A stretch of DNA of 64,000 bases. Origin: Skeletonema tropicum. Its lineage: Eukaryota; Bacillariophyta; Thalassiosirophyceae; Thalassiosirales; Thalassiosiraceae. Below are positions 32,174-42,416 of the stretch, piece by piece. Every line of letters begins with the position of its first letter. Within the stretch, counting starts at the first letter, position 1. The DNA lies in assembly GCA_037178625.1 (NCBI GenBank), contig CM074148.1, positions 1,302,001 to 1,366,000 of the forward strand. The letters run 5' to 3'. A program made the position numbers and the translations under genes. The notes beneath the pieces were generated by a model that saw only the letters and a list, made by a program, of their open reading frames with translations, made no database searches and was not told the DNA's origin.

Positions 32174-33367
32174 CTACCACCTCATACTGTACCTGTACAG
32201 CAGCGCTCGAGAATGCTTGGTCTTCTGCGACATGTAGTCCAAGTGATTCTGTTGCTGAATCAATACTCTGTTCAACTCTACCTCCATGAGGTCTGGTGGC
32301 AAGGTTGCATTGAGTCCAATTGGTACGACAACGTCATTTGAGCCGACACTAACACTACGACGTGCAGGCATAGCTGGGGCTAATGCTAATGTGGCGTGGC
32401 ATGCTGCAGCTTCATTACTCATCGTCGTGCTGACAGATTCGTCGATGGAAACCTTGGTATTATGACCCAACAAAGGATTCTTCATCACCATGCAATTAGC
32501 AGCATCACGCTTGAAGTTATCATGACAAAAGATTATGCTACCACATGAGTAAGCTGCGCAGTTGATGTTCACACGTCGAAAGCCCCACCGGTTAAGTTTC
32601 CGGACGAAGCTGCTGAATCTAGCTTGACGAAAGTACTTGGGTAAGATCTCAGATTCAAACTCTTTCCGTTTGTGGATACTAAATGCTTCACCGCATGGAA
32701 GCCATGAGATGATGTGGTCGTATTCAGGATTTGAGATAATCGATAAGAGGGTGGCAGGAAATGATCTGACCGAACCTTTCTTCGGTAAGACCAAAGGTTC
32801 TCTGACAGAGGGATTGCCAACGGAAGGGTAATCAGCAAGTGCTGCTGTGACACTTACAATCGAGGAAGTGTGTTCGTGATGGGGTTCTTCATCTGACGAT
32901 GATACTGGGTTGATGAGACTTGATGGTACCACAGGAGTAGATAGAGCCGCCTCAGTTGACATATCCTTGATCTGCTTGGAATAGAATCTTTTCCAGCTCC
33001 TCCTAAAGTTGATTTTACGCTGTCGCATGGACACATTGCCTTCGCCGATCCAGTTGATATCAGCTTTCGTGCCACGCTCCGGGAATACGAATCCAGCCAA
33101 CACAGCTTCTTCATCCAACATGTTAGGATTCAACGCCCTCGCTGCTATGGACTTCCTCATACGAGGATCCATTTTTGATCGGAAGGGGTTGACAGAAGCT
33201 CTCTCAGCTGGTTTCGGCTTCTGTGAAACATGGTGCTTGGACGAAGCGCAGGATAATGATGATGATGTTAACGGCGACTTCTCATTGCGCGACTGCTCAT
33301 AATCGATAGCAGCAAAGAGAATATCAAGGCCTCTGTTGGCGGTGTTGGTAGTAGTAGCAGCAGGCAT
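32174..33367 (-). CDS. Heat shock factor-type transcription factor (copy B)
   Basis: The gene encodes 397 residues. It is a paralogue of 6303-7460 with the same domain order: a Ser-rich basic N-terminus, then the HSF DNA-binding domain at about residues 200-300 (SFPATLLSIISN, LPKYFRQARFSSFVRKLNRW, GFRRVN). It has two extra in-frame pieces, IVSVTAALADY after HEHTSS and HNTKVSI before DESVSTT. The frame is open throughout and substitutions are few, so both copies look functional. It is flanked on the other side by the plus-strand HSF gene as in copy A. Confidence 0.92.
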   Translation of the reverse strand: MPAATTTNTANRGLDILFAAIDYEQSRNEKSPLTSSSLSCASSKHHVSQKPKPAERASVNPFRSKMDPRMRKSIAARALNPNMLDEEAVLAGFVFPERGTKADINWIGEGNVSMRQRKINFRRSWKRFYSKQIKDMSTEAALSTPVVPSSLINPVSSSDEEPHHEHTSSIVSVTAALADYPSVGNPSVREPLVLPKKGSVRSFPATLLSIISNPEYDHIISWLPCGEAFSIHKRKEFESEILPKYFRQARFSSFVRKLNRWGFRRVNINCAAYSCGSIIFCHDNFKRDAANCMVMKNPLLGHNTKVSIDESVSTTMSNEAAACHATLALAPAMPARRSVSVGSNDVVVPIGLNATLPPDLMEVELNRVLIQQQNHLDYMSQKTKHSRALLYRYSMRW

Positions 33368-33607
33368 GATAATGTTATAACTGTTCGAGATACAATACTA
33401 GTTATGAATTGATTGCCAAAAGTATGAATAGAGTCATTGTCCATGCGGGGCTCGTTCTGGCTTTTTATTCGTAGACTGTTTCCAAGTCTCTATTGTAGAG
33501 AGTAGTTGTTAGTGCTCGCATTCTATTCGTAGATTGATTAAAAAAATGTCTCTAAATTAGTACCGCTTGGTCACTCGTGAAGGAAAATGGACAGGCCTCT
33601 GTGACCG

Positions 33608-33670
33608 CCCAACATGTTCCCATATATATAACAGAAATTTTAAAGTACGTCTGGTCCCAACATGTTCCCA
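33608..33670 (-). mobile_element. 33 bp micro-retroposon with 15 bp target duplication
   Basis: CCCAACATGTTCCCA occurs at 33608-33622 and 33656-33670 and frames 33 bp. Copy A has the word once, near 7688, without the insert. Read on the minus strand, the insert is a retroposon 3' tail core (CAGACGTACTTTAAAATTTC) ending in (TA)n, so it is the extreme 3' end of a larger element. Confidence 0.85.
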
Positions 33671-33689
33671 AGAAAGTGAGAGCTTCTTC

Positions 33690-34095
33690 AGATTTGATGT
33701 CGTACAGGCACTGAGGTATCTTTCTATGAATGAGAATTCCCTTTTTAGTCTAAGTAAACGTGAAAAGGGATAACCCTCAAACTTCGATGTCTTGCTAATG
33801 CTGGGAAAAGATTCCCTGTGAATCTGAATCGAAACGTTACCTTTTCCTGATTTACTCCTACATACGAAGACCTAAGAAATAAAAAGCCTCTCGAGGCTCT
33901 TTCATTTTACCAAAGAAAGAATCAACATTTGCCATTCCTGCTGAGCTGGCGCGACGCTGCTGAGTTCAAGTAGAATTCGCATCCGTTCTCTTCGAATCGC
34001 TGGAAACAAATTTCTACACAGCACTGTTACACAAGTACCATACCTGCCCATAAAACAACAACTTACTCATCCACAAACTACTTATACTCTGTCCA
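33690..34095 (+). promoter_or_regulatory. Upstream region of plus-strand HSF gene (copy B)
   Basis: Equivalent of 8891-9334 without the transposon. It includes GGGAAAAGATTCCC, a CCTCTCGAGGC palindrome absent from copy A, and GTAGAATTCGCATCCG near the start codon. Confidence 0.5.
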
Positions 34096-35463
34096 ATGGA
34101 GAAACCAAGACTAACCGCGTATGCAGATGCTGATGGTGGCTGGTCTCCCACAGCCTCAGCATCGGAACCCCCTTTTACGACGGCTGAGGACATGGACATG
34201 GAGATGGAGAACACAATCACAATAGACAAATACGAACACATCGACGACACAATCTCGAATGATGCGGCTCCTCCAGTTCAGGGAATTGAACAAACTGATG
34301 TAGCCCAAGAACGAGAAGGCCTCAAGCTATCTCAAATCGAGACCGATATAGATCCCCAGGACAAAGCCAAAGATGCCGATGTCGAAGTCGAAGCGAGCGG
34401 GGCTTCTCAAGCTCAAGCTCAAGTGACATCTAGCATCACAGTAGTCAGCAACGGGACCGTCGATGGTGCCGCCGACCTCGAATCTGGAACCGGCCGAGAA
34501 ACAGGAGAGGCAGCAGCAGCCTACTTCACCGAGAATGACTCCGAGACAGAGAACTCAGCCATCGCTGCTCTCGAGAATGAGGAAAAGAGCTTTCCTCAAA
34601 TCCTACATGAGATCCTTGCCACGACGGAGTGTCAGTCCATCCTTCACTGGCTTCCCGGTGGCTTCTCGTTCCTTATTGTGGACAAGCAACGATTCTCTAG
34701 TGAGATTCTACCCCAATACTTCCGTGGGGCTCTATTGAATAGCTTCATCCGAAAGCTCAACCGATGGGGATTCCGCAGGGTCAAGAGTCGTTCCAAGGGA
34801 GAGGAATCCTCTTTCGCACACAGGAACTTTGTCCGTGACAAGCCTTGGCTGTGCATGAAAATGAGGTGCAAGTCCAAGCCAACGTACCACAAAGTTCCCT
34901 CTGCCTCTGCTGACAAGATGAAGAAGAACACGAAGAAGAAGAAGGCTGAACAACAATGCACTGCTACTACTGAGGCGTCTGATAGCAAGAGTCTTGCCAC
35001 TCCTGCTCCTGCTTTTGCAACTGCCGATATTATGGTATCTGCAAAAGCCCCTCCTCCCTTCTTGGCGACAAATGACACGGACAATGGGGCATTTGTTCCC
35101 ACCTTCTCACGCATGACAGTATCGGAACATGAAGCGCTACCACTGCCTAATCCTCATCGTAATCCAACCTTAAACTTGCCCAAGACTCCTCCTGTAGATC
35201 CAGCTCGCTTTCCTTCCACCGCTGGTGCTTCGACCATGCAAGAAAGGCAGCGCGAGCATCAGCATCAGCACCTTGCTTATCATCAACAACGCATCTTCCA
35301 TGAAAGACAGATCCTCATTGCTCAAATGCGTCGGCGGCATCAGCTTCAAGTGGAGCTGCAGCGTCTCAATCAGATGTCCGCGCAGATTGGTGAACAAATT
35401 GCCAGCAGTCGCGCTGCCCAGAGAGCCACATTGGCAAAGTATGCACGTGAACGTGACATTTGA
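34096..35463 (+). CDS. Heat shock factor-type transcription factor (copy B)
   Basis: The gene encodes 455 residues and is a paralogue of 9335-10741. The HSF DNA-binding domain is identical (FPQILHEILATTECQSILHW, LPQYFRGALLNSFIRKLNRW). It lacks the 11-Asp run and has small tandem changes (MDMEME, VEVEAS, SQAQAQ, PAPAF), all typical of slippage. The last residues are RERDI because a G was lost in GACATG, removing 13 C-terminal residues. The His/Gln-rich presumed coiled coil is intact. Confidence 0.93.
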   Translation: MEKPRLTAYADADGGWSPTASASEPPFTTAEDMDMEMENTITIDKYEHIDDTISNDAAPPVQGIEQTDVAQEREGLKLSQIETDIDPQDKAKDADVEVEASGASQAQAQVTSSITVVSNGTVDGAADLESGTGRETGEAAAAYFTENDSETENSAIAALENEEKSFPQILHEILATTECQSILHWLPGGFSFLIVDKQRFSSEILPQYFRGALLNSFIRKLNRWGFRRVKSRSKGEESSFAHRNFVRDKPWLCMKMRCKSKPTYHKVPSASADKMKKNTKKKKAEQQCTATTEASDSKSLATPAPAFATADIMVSAKAPPPFLATNDTDNGAFVPTFSRMTVSEHEALPLPNPHRNPTLNLPKTPPVDPARFPSTAGASTMQERQREHQHQHLAYHQQRIFHERQILIAQMRRRHQLQVELQRLNQMSAQIGEQIASSRAAQRATLAKYARERDI

Positions 35464-35901
35464 GGAGTAGCCACAATTATCACAGAGGAGGGAGGAAGTA
35501 AGAGTAGAAGAAAAACACAAATGACACGTGAACATGCTGAAACAATATTATTCATAAACTATATAGGGAATTGAGATTGAATACATGATATCATCTTTAG
35601 TTGCCAGTTGCCTGGGGTATTGTTTGAAGATATGTTCTGCTTTGTTTTATCAAGATGGCCTTTCGTGTACATGTATATGATAAGATCGAACAGACAACAG
35701 AACACTATGTTAAAAATAAAAAGAAATCGTAATGCCCATGTATGTACTTTTATCAACACGAAACTACCAAATCAACGCATCAAGATCAAGAGCAAGAAAA
35801 AGCTGTCATTTTGAAAATAAGTTGTTCTCTATTTCAAATTCTCTATTTTCTCATACTAAACAAGGCAACAATACAATATACAATATACTCCTATCTACTG
35901 A
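35464..35901. other. HSF 3' flank shared with copy A
   Basis: AT-rich 3' flank, aligning with 10742-11140. No gene is seen. Confidence 0.5.
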
Positions 35902-36677
35902 CTACTCATCAGCATCATCCGGGACCGGGACAGTAGTAGGAGTAGGAGCCGTATTACAATCCGGATCAGCCGGAATATCACACAAGACATTCTCAGCCGC
36001 AGCCTGAGCACAGGATGGATTCCCATAATATTTCCCATCACACCCCACGACTGGTTTCAAACTACGATTGCATCCAAAACGTGGCTTGACACAGTGACCA
36101 GTCTGCTGTTCCATCAAGAATTGACCATCACATACTCCCATGGGTAGTGGGCAGTAACATTGATTTCCTCCATATTGAGATGAAAGCATCTACTATGTTC
36201 ATGAACTACTGTAACTAATGTCGTGCGTAGAGTTTCCTACGATACAACAAATGAGATGCTTGGACTTGGCCATTGTCATCATGGGAAGTAGGATCGAGAT
36301 ACACTCGTTCGCACCAGCCAGGGCACATAAAAGAATGTTCGCACGTGCTGCATGTGGTCTGGCTGTCGCAGACAGAAAAGAGGGCAGGGGGCGTCCCCGC
36401 ACGTATCCCCCAGCACTATTTTCAACACTCCATAGCCGTTATCACAACATTGAGGGAGGTCGCTGCATTCATCGTCGAATGTGCAGGAGGAGGTGCTGCT
36501 ACTGCTGCTGTTCTTAAGTTGTTGTTCTAGCATGTCGATACGTTCTTCCATAGGATTGATTTCATGCTGTAGTTGAAAGTTGTTGCGGAGTCTGGCGTTA
36601 CTGTTACTGGCGGAGGTTGTGGTACTACTGAGGGTGAGGAGAAAGAGTGTTGTGAATGATGAGATGCGGGACATCAT
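35902..36677 (-). CDS. Cys-rich secreted protein, probably spliced
   Basis: The protein starts MMSRISSFTTLFLLTLSS, a clear signal peptide of about 23 residues. A short linker with a possible coiled coil (MEERIDMLEQQL) and a Ser run follow. Cys-rich sequence comes next: CTFDDECSDLPQCCDNGYG, and in the next frame VCDSQTTCSTCEHSFMCPGW. The last exon starts SQYGGNQCYCPLPMGVCDGQ, contains GCNRSLKPVVGCDGKYYGNP and ends TPTTVPVPDDADE. Frames change near 36375-36400 and again before 36190. A final acceptor TAG near 36190 is plausible, but the donors could not be fixed. It should be exported. Function is unknown. Its last exon is copied, and split by an insertion, at 11140-15598. Confidence 0.65.
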
Positions 36678-37020
36678 GATGCTTTGTTGATGTATATGGT
36701 GGTAGTGATGATGAACTCTTAGTCGATAGAAGAATTTTGAGACTTGGAGAACTGGTGGAGGATGATGATAGTGTTCTCCACGTCTTGACTGACTTGATGA
36801 TTGAAATGATACTCAATAACAACAACAACACATCCCGTTTTCAGTATGCAGCTATGTTGAGTACGTCCAGAAAAGCCTCCAACAGCCTCCTTCATCCATC
36901 ACATACACAATCTCCCGTCTATATACTTAGGTCTCAACGTTGTAACGTCCACAACATTTCCCACACCTCTAGATACACACTTGACGTTGTACAGATACAG
37001 ATAAAGATAAGTACTGGCTG

Positions 37021-37262
37021 AGATACAACATCTTTCTGAGAATTTTTAGTCTAAACGTGAAAAGAGACTACCTTCCCTAAGTAACACTTCAAGTCTCACG
37101 AATCTGAAACCTGTCTTCAAGTGGGAACAGATTCCGAGGCTTCTCTTGAATTTTAACAAAGAAGGAATCATTCCTGCTGAGGCGCTGACGCGCTGCTATG
37201 TAGAATTCGCATGCGTTCTCTGCGAATCGCTGGAAACAAATTTCTACACAGCCATCTACCAT
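37021..37262 (+). promoter_or_regulatory. HSF-type promoter relic without a gene
   Basis: Aligns with the upstream block of the plus-strand HSF genes: TTTTTAGTCTAAACGTGAAA, GGGAACAGATTCCG, CATTCCTGCTGAG and GTAGAATTCGCATGCGTTCT...GCGAATCGCTGGAAACAAAT. The start codon and coding sequence do not follow. It is therefore a third, more diverged copy of the regulatory block. Confidence 0.75.
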
Positions 37263-37852
37263 AAGCCCCGTGCGATCGGCCTTGTGTCACACAAAACGAT
37301 TTTTGCGTGCTTTGCGCGCTAACAAAAAAATCCGTCTAAATTAGCAAACTACTAATAAAATGATCAAAATAACTAGCGAAAGTGATTTTCTGCCATAGCT
37401 TGGCTACGTTGGGGTGGAGAAGGCAGTTTGATGAAGCCTAATTGCATCTATGCATATGAAGATCCTATGTTGAACTCGGTGGTAGAAAATTCGGCCAGGA
37501 AAAGGTACCTCAAATGTTGCCCTAGTTAATTTATTAGGTGTGTAATGTGGAGCCGAATACTGACTCCCACGTTGAATTTCGACCTCTTCCGAGTGGATAA
37601 CCGAATTCTACGCGAAATTCTGGGTTAGAATGAGTCTTGCCTAACTTATTGTTGTCGATGAAGCTCTCCCTATCAGCGTTGCCAAAATAGCAAGAGTACA
37701 GTTAGTATTTTGTGAGCTTTGTCTGTTGTGACAGAAGAAAAAGCATGTTCCCTCCGGAATTGGGTAGGAGTAGCTACTGTAGGAATTGTCCTACGTACTA
37801 GAAAAGTTTTGTGCGAGAGAAGGATTGGGGGAACGGGGCTTATGGTATGGGT
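37263..37852. other. No supported gene
   Basis: Between the promoter relic and the LTR element. No recognisable frame or repeat. Confidence 0.45.
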
Positions 37853-38758
37853 TGTAGCAGCGATGCGGATTGCATGGTGATCAAACAAACACACTGAGTT
37901 AGTTTAGGCTACGATTTTGTTTGTTTGTGGAGACACGACAGACCGCATCATCATCCCCCATCTTTGCTGTCAACTGAGGAGTCAAGGTTGGAATACCTTG
38001 CGGATAATCGAAGGAGATGCAAAGAACTATGATAGGACATGAAATGGGAAGAAGTCCGTTGAATAGCTGTCAATACATCTGCTTAAATGCCCCTCAGAAA
38101 TAATAAAATGTTCGTCAGGGAATAAAATGTTGTGTGCCATGTCTCCCACTTTCGATAGCAGTGCTCCGTCCACTGGCAATCGAACAAAAATAAAATAAAA
38201 ATTTTATACCTTGGCCGTTGATCAGACGCCAAGGAACCAATTATGGATCCAATCGACAATTGGTAGGAGTGGTTGTTGTTGGGTGAGAAATCTTCACTTG
38301 TGTCGAGCGATAATGAGGTTGTCGAAGCAGGTGGCTCATATCCCCCATCTGGTATTATCGGTGCGTATCAAACTGTTCGAGCAATAGCGGCCTCCAAACG
38401 CCATGCAGGAGGAGTATGATAAGTTCACGACGGTGTAATGTCGGAGGTCACACTCCGACGATGGGACTCCTGTGTAGGAAGGGCGGAGGAACAACGATGA
38501 CGTTGTGAAAATATCTCGGATGCGTTAGCAGTCGACTGCAGAGGAAGTGGCTCGGATCCAACTGCTGCTGACTTCCCCCATACGTGAATACATGGAGGGC
38601 AATGGACCGCACGTCTAGCGGAGCGGCTGGTCCAAGCCCGTAGTGGGCTCATGAACCTGTAGCAGCGATGCGGATTGCATGGTGATCAAACAAACACACT
38701 GAGTTAGTTTAGGCTACGATTTTGTTTGTTTGTGGAGACACGACAGACCGCATCATCA
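37853..38758. mobile_element. 906 bp LTR mini-element (TRIM-like)
   Basis: Two 101 bp direct repeats, 37853-37953 and 38658-38758, are identical base for base. Each begins TGTAGCAGCG and ends CATCATCA, the TG...CA form of LTRs. The whole is flanked by TGGGT on both sides (37848-37852 and 38759-38763), a 5 bp target duplication as made by retroviral-type integrases. The 704 bp interior has no gag or pol frame. The size matches terminal-repeat retrotransposons in miniature. Identical LTRs suggest a recent insertion. The primer-binding site was not identified. Confidence 0.88.
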
Positions 38759-39200
38759 TGGGTGGTGACGCTAGAGAAGCGCGCCTAAGTAAAACCTTAA
38801 AATGGCTACTTTTTTGGAAATAGTTAGAGTAAGAGACACATGTGGCGCAAAAACCTGTACTTAGGCCGATCCTTACTCCTTACGGTCTGTCACACATGAC
38901 AATTTACTTGAAGTAGAAAATAAAATCAGAAAATTTTGACCCTTACGGGCCCCTTTTTTTTGTCTAGTCCTCAACCCAACTACACAAAAGGGAAAAAGAG
39001 GCCAGAAAACTGTCTAGTTGGATTCCAAGTACATAAATTGTACAGATGATAATACAGTTGATCGAGATGAACCGACGTCTTCTCATTCCATTTCTTTACT
39101 GCCAATGACATCAATTTAAATTACGGCTGCACAATCAATTGAGTTGCCTCGCCATCATCACCACATTTCCTTCAACTAGTTTTTATTGCTGCTATTGAGT

Positions 39201-40200
39201 ATGGCATCAAGTGCAGTATCAGCCGGGCCTGCACCGGCACCACCACCGGCACCGGCACCACCGCCACCACCAAAGAAGAGCACATCAGCTGAAATCGACA
39301 GTCGCAGTCATAAGGAAATACAGCGGTTATGTGCTGCCTTTGCTTTGCATTCCTGCCGAGGAACAACCTACAACAGAAGTACTCTAGAAAAAGAATTGAA
39401 GAAACGTTTCCATGGTGATGCTAACGTGTCATCACAAATTGAAGACTTCATCAAGGGAAAAAATCATTACAAGGTATTACAGAAGAAGGCAGATGTACAT
39501 AACACCGGCCTGTCATCTGAATCAGGTTGGGAAACTGTGCTACATGAAAATTTCCGCCGTGGCAACTCTCCTCTTATTTATGGTGACAACCTCACAATGG
39601 ATGTCCTCGCACGATCTGCCAAAACAAATCCAAATTCCACTATCGGGGGAGCGTCGTTGTTCAAGTTTGCCAGGTTTGAGATTGCTGAAGCATTAAAAAT
39701 ACGTTGGAAATTCCAATGAAGGAAGAGGTCTTGCTTATGGTGCTGCGAGCTACAAAGATCTTGCTGTGGTTGAACAGAACATGAGAAAATTGGACCAGCA
39801 GAAAGTTGCGGGACGAATTGCGCTTCTCAGTACACTTCTCAAGTCAAAACATGACGGGATAGCAAGTGTACAGAAGGATGTTGATCGATACATGCTTCTT
39901 GATATGAAATCAGAAGCAAAGGCACTAATGCAGTCTTTGTCTGAAAAACGGGAAGAAATTGCGACACTTGAAGAAGAGCTGTTGAAGTTGAATAACATTA
40001 CAAGTGAGAATGAATCAGCGCATACTGAGCAATTCCTGGAGCTAGGAGCAGCGGCAACTAGAATGGGAAAGCGCCTAAGTGGTAAGAAGCGTGCTGCAGA
40101 CGAAGTTGATCTTAGTTGCACATCGAATGAGTCAAATGAGGAGGAGGATGAAGATGATGTTGAAATGATTAATGCAAGCGATAATAATACACCAAACTAA
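39201..40200 (+). pseudogene. Harbinger ORF2 (Myb-like partner protein), one frameshift
   Basis: From the ATG at 39201 the product has a Pro/Ala-rich start (PAPAPPPAPAPPPPPKK), then a helical region (EIQRLCAAFALHSC to NYSTLEKELKKRF-like) and a middle conserved part. The frame stops at 39717, but a one-base shift near 39703-39712 joins it to NSNEGRGLAYGAASYKDLAV and on to an open frame ending at 40200. That second part has coiled-coil character (KREEIATLEEELLKLN-like) and an acidic end. Pairing with the transposase, opposite strand and position inside the TIRs identify it as the partner protein of Harbinger elements. Myb similarity itself is not certain. Confidence 0.65.
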
Positions 40201-40247
40201 ATACTTAATTGCACCTATTGATATGAAAAATGTTACAATTTATTGAT

Positions 40248-41631
40248 CTAATTAGGCATCTGGCCTCTTCGTCGAGGCCAGATGATTTCGTTCCTGTCGA
40301 ATTTGATATTGAAGTGCTCTACTAACTTTGAGCGAAAATAGTCTAAACTCAAGCGTCGAACTTCACGGATTTCTTCACTAGCATCATCGTCATCTGTCGG
40401 GATATCGTTCTCCGTGGGGTCATCAGCCATGATGGTATCATTGGTAGACCTTCCACCAACTGTAGATGAATCATAGCCACGAATCTCTGCAGGAGACATG
40501 ATACGGCGGAGTGCCAATGGCACATCGGTGTCATCTAATTGTCCTAAATCACCTTCCCATTCGCTGGTTGTGGCATTCACTCCATCCCACGGCTGGTCCA
40601 ACCCATCGACTTCTAGAAGCCAATTGTGCAGGGCACAACATGTGAGCCAAACTCTATCGACGGACTCAGTGGAGTGAAGGAGGACACCGGATTTCAAAAT
40701 TCTCCACCGTCCCTTTAATATTCCAAAAGTGCACTCTGAGGTAGGAAAAGGAAAGAATCAACGTCTTATCATTGAATGAGCCGGGATTACCAGGGGTGCT
40801 AGCGAGGATTCGTCTGCGGTGATTTGCGGTCAAATTGTATGTTCGTGTAGCGTGCTTGGACTTAAATCCAATGTGAGCTCGTTTTTTATTCCATCTGCAC
40901 AATTCGTGAACAATGTGAGTTGCATCCGTGGAGCCAAACGCACCAGGCAATCCAGCCAGCAGAAACTCATACATATGTTCTTTTACCTCTTCCTCACTCT
41001 GTGGAGCCTTCACCCACTTCTCATAAAGAATAGTGCTCCCGACCTCAATGAATTTGTGTAAAAAGTTACGATGGACCTCTTCTGAAATAGCAGTTGACTC
41101 CTCTAAGTCATCAAATGTAAGGCCTCGGCCAAGATAGCGGAATGCTCCAAGAATTAATAATTCAAGAGGAGAAGACTCTTTCCCGGTTGCATCTTTCCCC
41201 ATCCACCTTGGAAACCAATTCTCCCGCTTTGCTTCTTCTACGAACCACTCGAATTCTTGGTAGGGGAGGCGGAACCGGCGGCGAAACTTTTTGAGGAATC
41301 TACTGTCATGCCGCTGGGGGCAGTCGACATACATGTGCCACCATAAAGACTGTTGTGGTGGAATAGCCTCAAGAATTCCATCCTCATTCCTCCTTGCTAA
41401 AATAATTCTCTTTTTCCGGCGTTTCTTTTCACGAGGATTTACGTCATCGTCATTGCAACGTTCGTCGTTGCTGTCATCAACCATGTTGAGCAGATCGTCT
41501 TCGTCTTCATCCATCACCATGTGCAAAAATCTATCTGTGCTGATATATCCACTGGCATCAAAACAGTCATTAATGGACATTGCATCGTCCCTCATCTGAC
41601 CAAGCAGATCGGCTGCAGCTGCGTAAGACAT
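40248..41631 (-). pseudogene. PIF/Harbinger transposase with internal deletion
   Basis: The ATG at 41629-41631 gives MSYAAAADLLGQMRDD. The helix-turn-helix-like part (RLPYQEFEWFVEEAKR, LGAFRYLGRGLTFDDLEEST) and the DDE nuclease follow: LPGAFGSTDATHI with the first catalytic Asp, KSKHATRTYNLTANHRRRIL, and GSFNDKTLI. There the frame breaks and the sequence jumps to SECTFGILKGRWRILKSGV, which holds the terminal catalytic Glu, then VDRVWLTCCALHNWLLEVDG to the stop at 40248. The part with the second catalytic Asp is missing, so the enzyme should be inactive. The junction is tight, with no room for an intron. The family is HARBI1/DDE_Tnp_4. Confidence 0.9.
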
Positions 41632-41870
41632 GGTGGTGGCGGAGGGTGTACTATTGTAGTTGCACAAGATGGAAGTGGCTGCAGCCGAGCGAGGCGAGGT
41701 AAATATTAAATAGAAGAAGAAGGCGTCGGAGGTCTTGGCGCGTGCGACGTGGAACAAATCCAGAAAAAAATCTACACAACACCGTAAGGCTCAAAAATTG
41801 GCACCTAGTAATTTTGTACTTGCAGCTAGAGTACAAAAATATTTTTGACTCACCGTAAGGATCGGCCTTA

Positions 41871-41941
41871 TCACTTAGCGTAGATAATGTCGCCTCTTGA
41901 GGGCCCACCAGACGTACTTTAAAATTTCTGTTATATATATA
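41871..41941 (+). mobile_element. Retroposon 3' end, beside Harbinger element
   Basis: TCACTTAGCGTAGATAATGT through CAGACGTACTTTAAAATTTC and a (TA)n tail match 52379-52446 almost exactly. In that copy the preceding bases are CGTTA, so TTA is part of the retroposon, and Harbinger used it as its target. Upstream sequence left of Harbinger does not match the other copy, so the 5' part is uncertain. Confidence 0.75.
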
Positions 41942-41949
41942 TGTAGCTT

Positions 41950-41990
41950 GCTCAAGTGCAAGTGCAAGTGCAATTGCAAGGAAGGTTCGT
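41950..41990 (+). repeat. GTGCAA-type hexamer repeat
   Basis: CAAGTGCAAGTGCAAGTGCAA followed by GGAAGGTTCGTTCC. The same motif occurs near 42590 and 51650 in front of the decayed duplicated gene. Confidence 0.75.
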
Positions 41991-42416
41991 TCCTATCTAC
42001 AAAGTACGAAGAAATTCTTGTGAGCTTAGACAGGACTCGCAAATCACGTTTCGACATTTGTGGAAACCGCTCGAGAGTAAGTATGCATTCAATGAGCAAT
42101 GAACAAGTAAATTAATCACAATCACACTGATAATTCTCTTTCAGTAGAACATTGTCAACATCGCCGTAGAAGATATCTCCAAAGCGTTAGCTTTCCCTTG
42201 CCAATTGCCATCACAGATGACCAAGTTACGGTTACGATAGCTGCATCACCCTAGCAACCTCATAATTCTCCCAGACGGACGGACCTCAATCTTCATTACT
42301 CCGACTTCCACTTCCATTACCTCTTTACCTTAATGTCTCTGCAATACGCAGAGGATCGCTAAGCTTGCTGCCATTGCCATTGCCATTGCCAAGGACAAGG
42401 AGAATGGAATAGAGTA

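Larger units (their letters stand above)
30530..36005. repeat. Segmental duplication, copy B (HSF gene pair)
   Basis: Matches 4222-15598 in order and orientation without the three large insertions of copy A. It runs from ATGGACGAAAATGTCTGT to CTCAGCCGC inside the last exon of the Cys-rich secreted gene, which continues intact beyond the boundary. Confidence 0.85.
38864..41867. mobile_element. PIF/Harbinger transposon, complete ends, damaged genes
   Basis: The element is 3004 bp. Both ends show the 13 bp inverted repeat GGCCGATCCTTAC, with TTA directly outside each end (38861-38863 and 41868-41870), the target duplication expected for PIF/Harbinger. Inside are two convergent genes, a presumed DNA-binding ORF2 on the plus strand and a DDE transposase on the minus strand, the usual two-gene set of this superfamily. 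Subterminal CCTTACGG words recur at both ends. Both genes carry disruptions. It sits directly beside a retroposon 3' tail sequence that resumes right after its TTA. Confidence 0.92.

Noticed and set aside
40740..40775. Intron in the Harbinger transposase ending at CTTTTCCTACCTCAG
   Set aside because: The acceptor-like end is attractive, but no donor lies close enough upstream without removing conserved sequence; a deletion explains it better.
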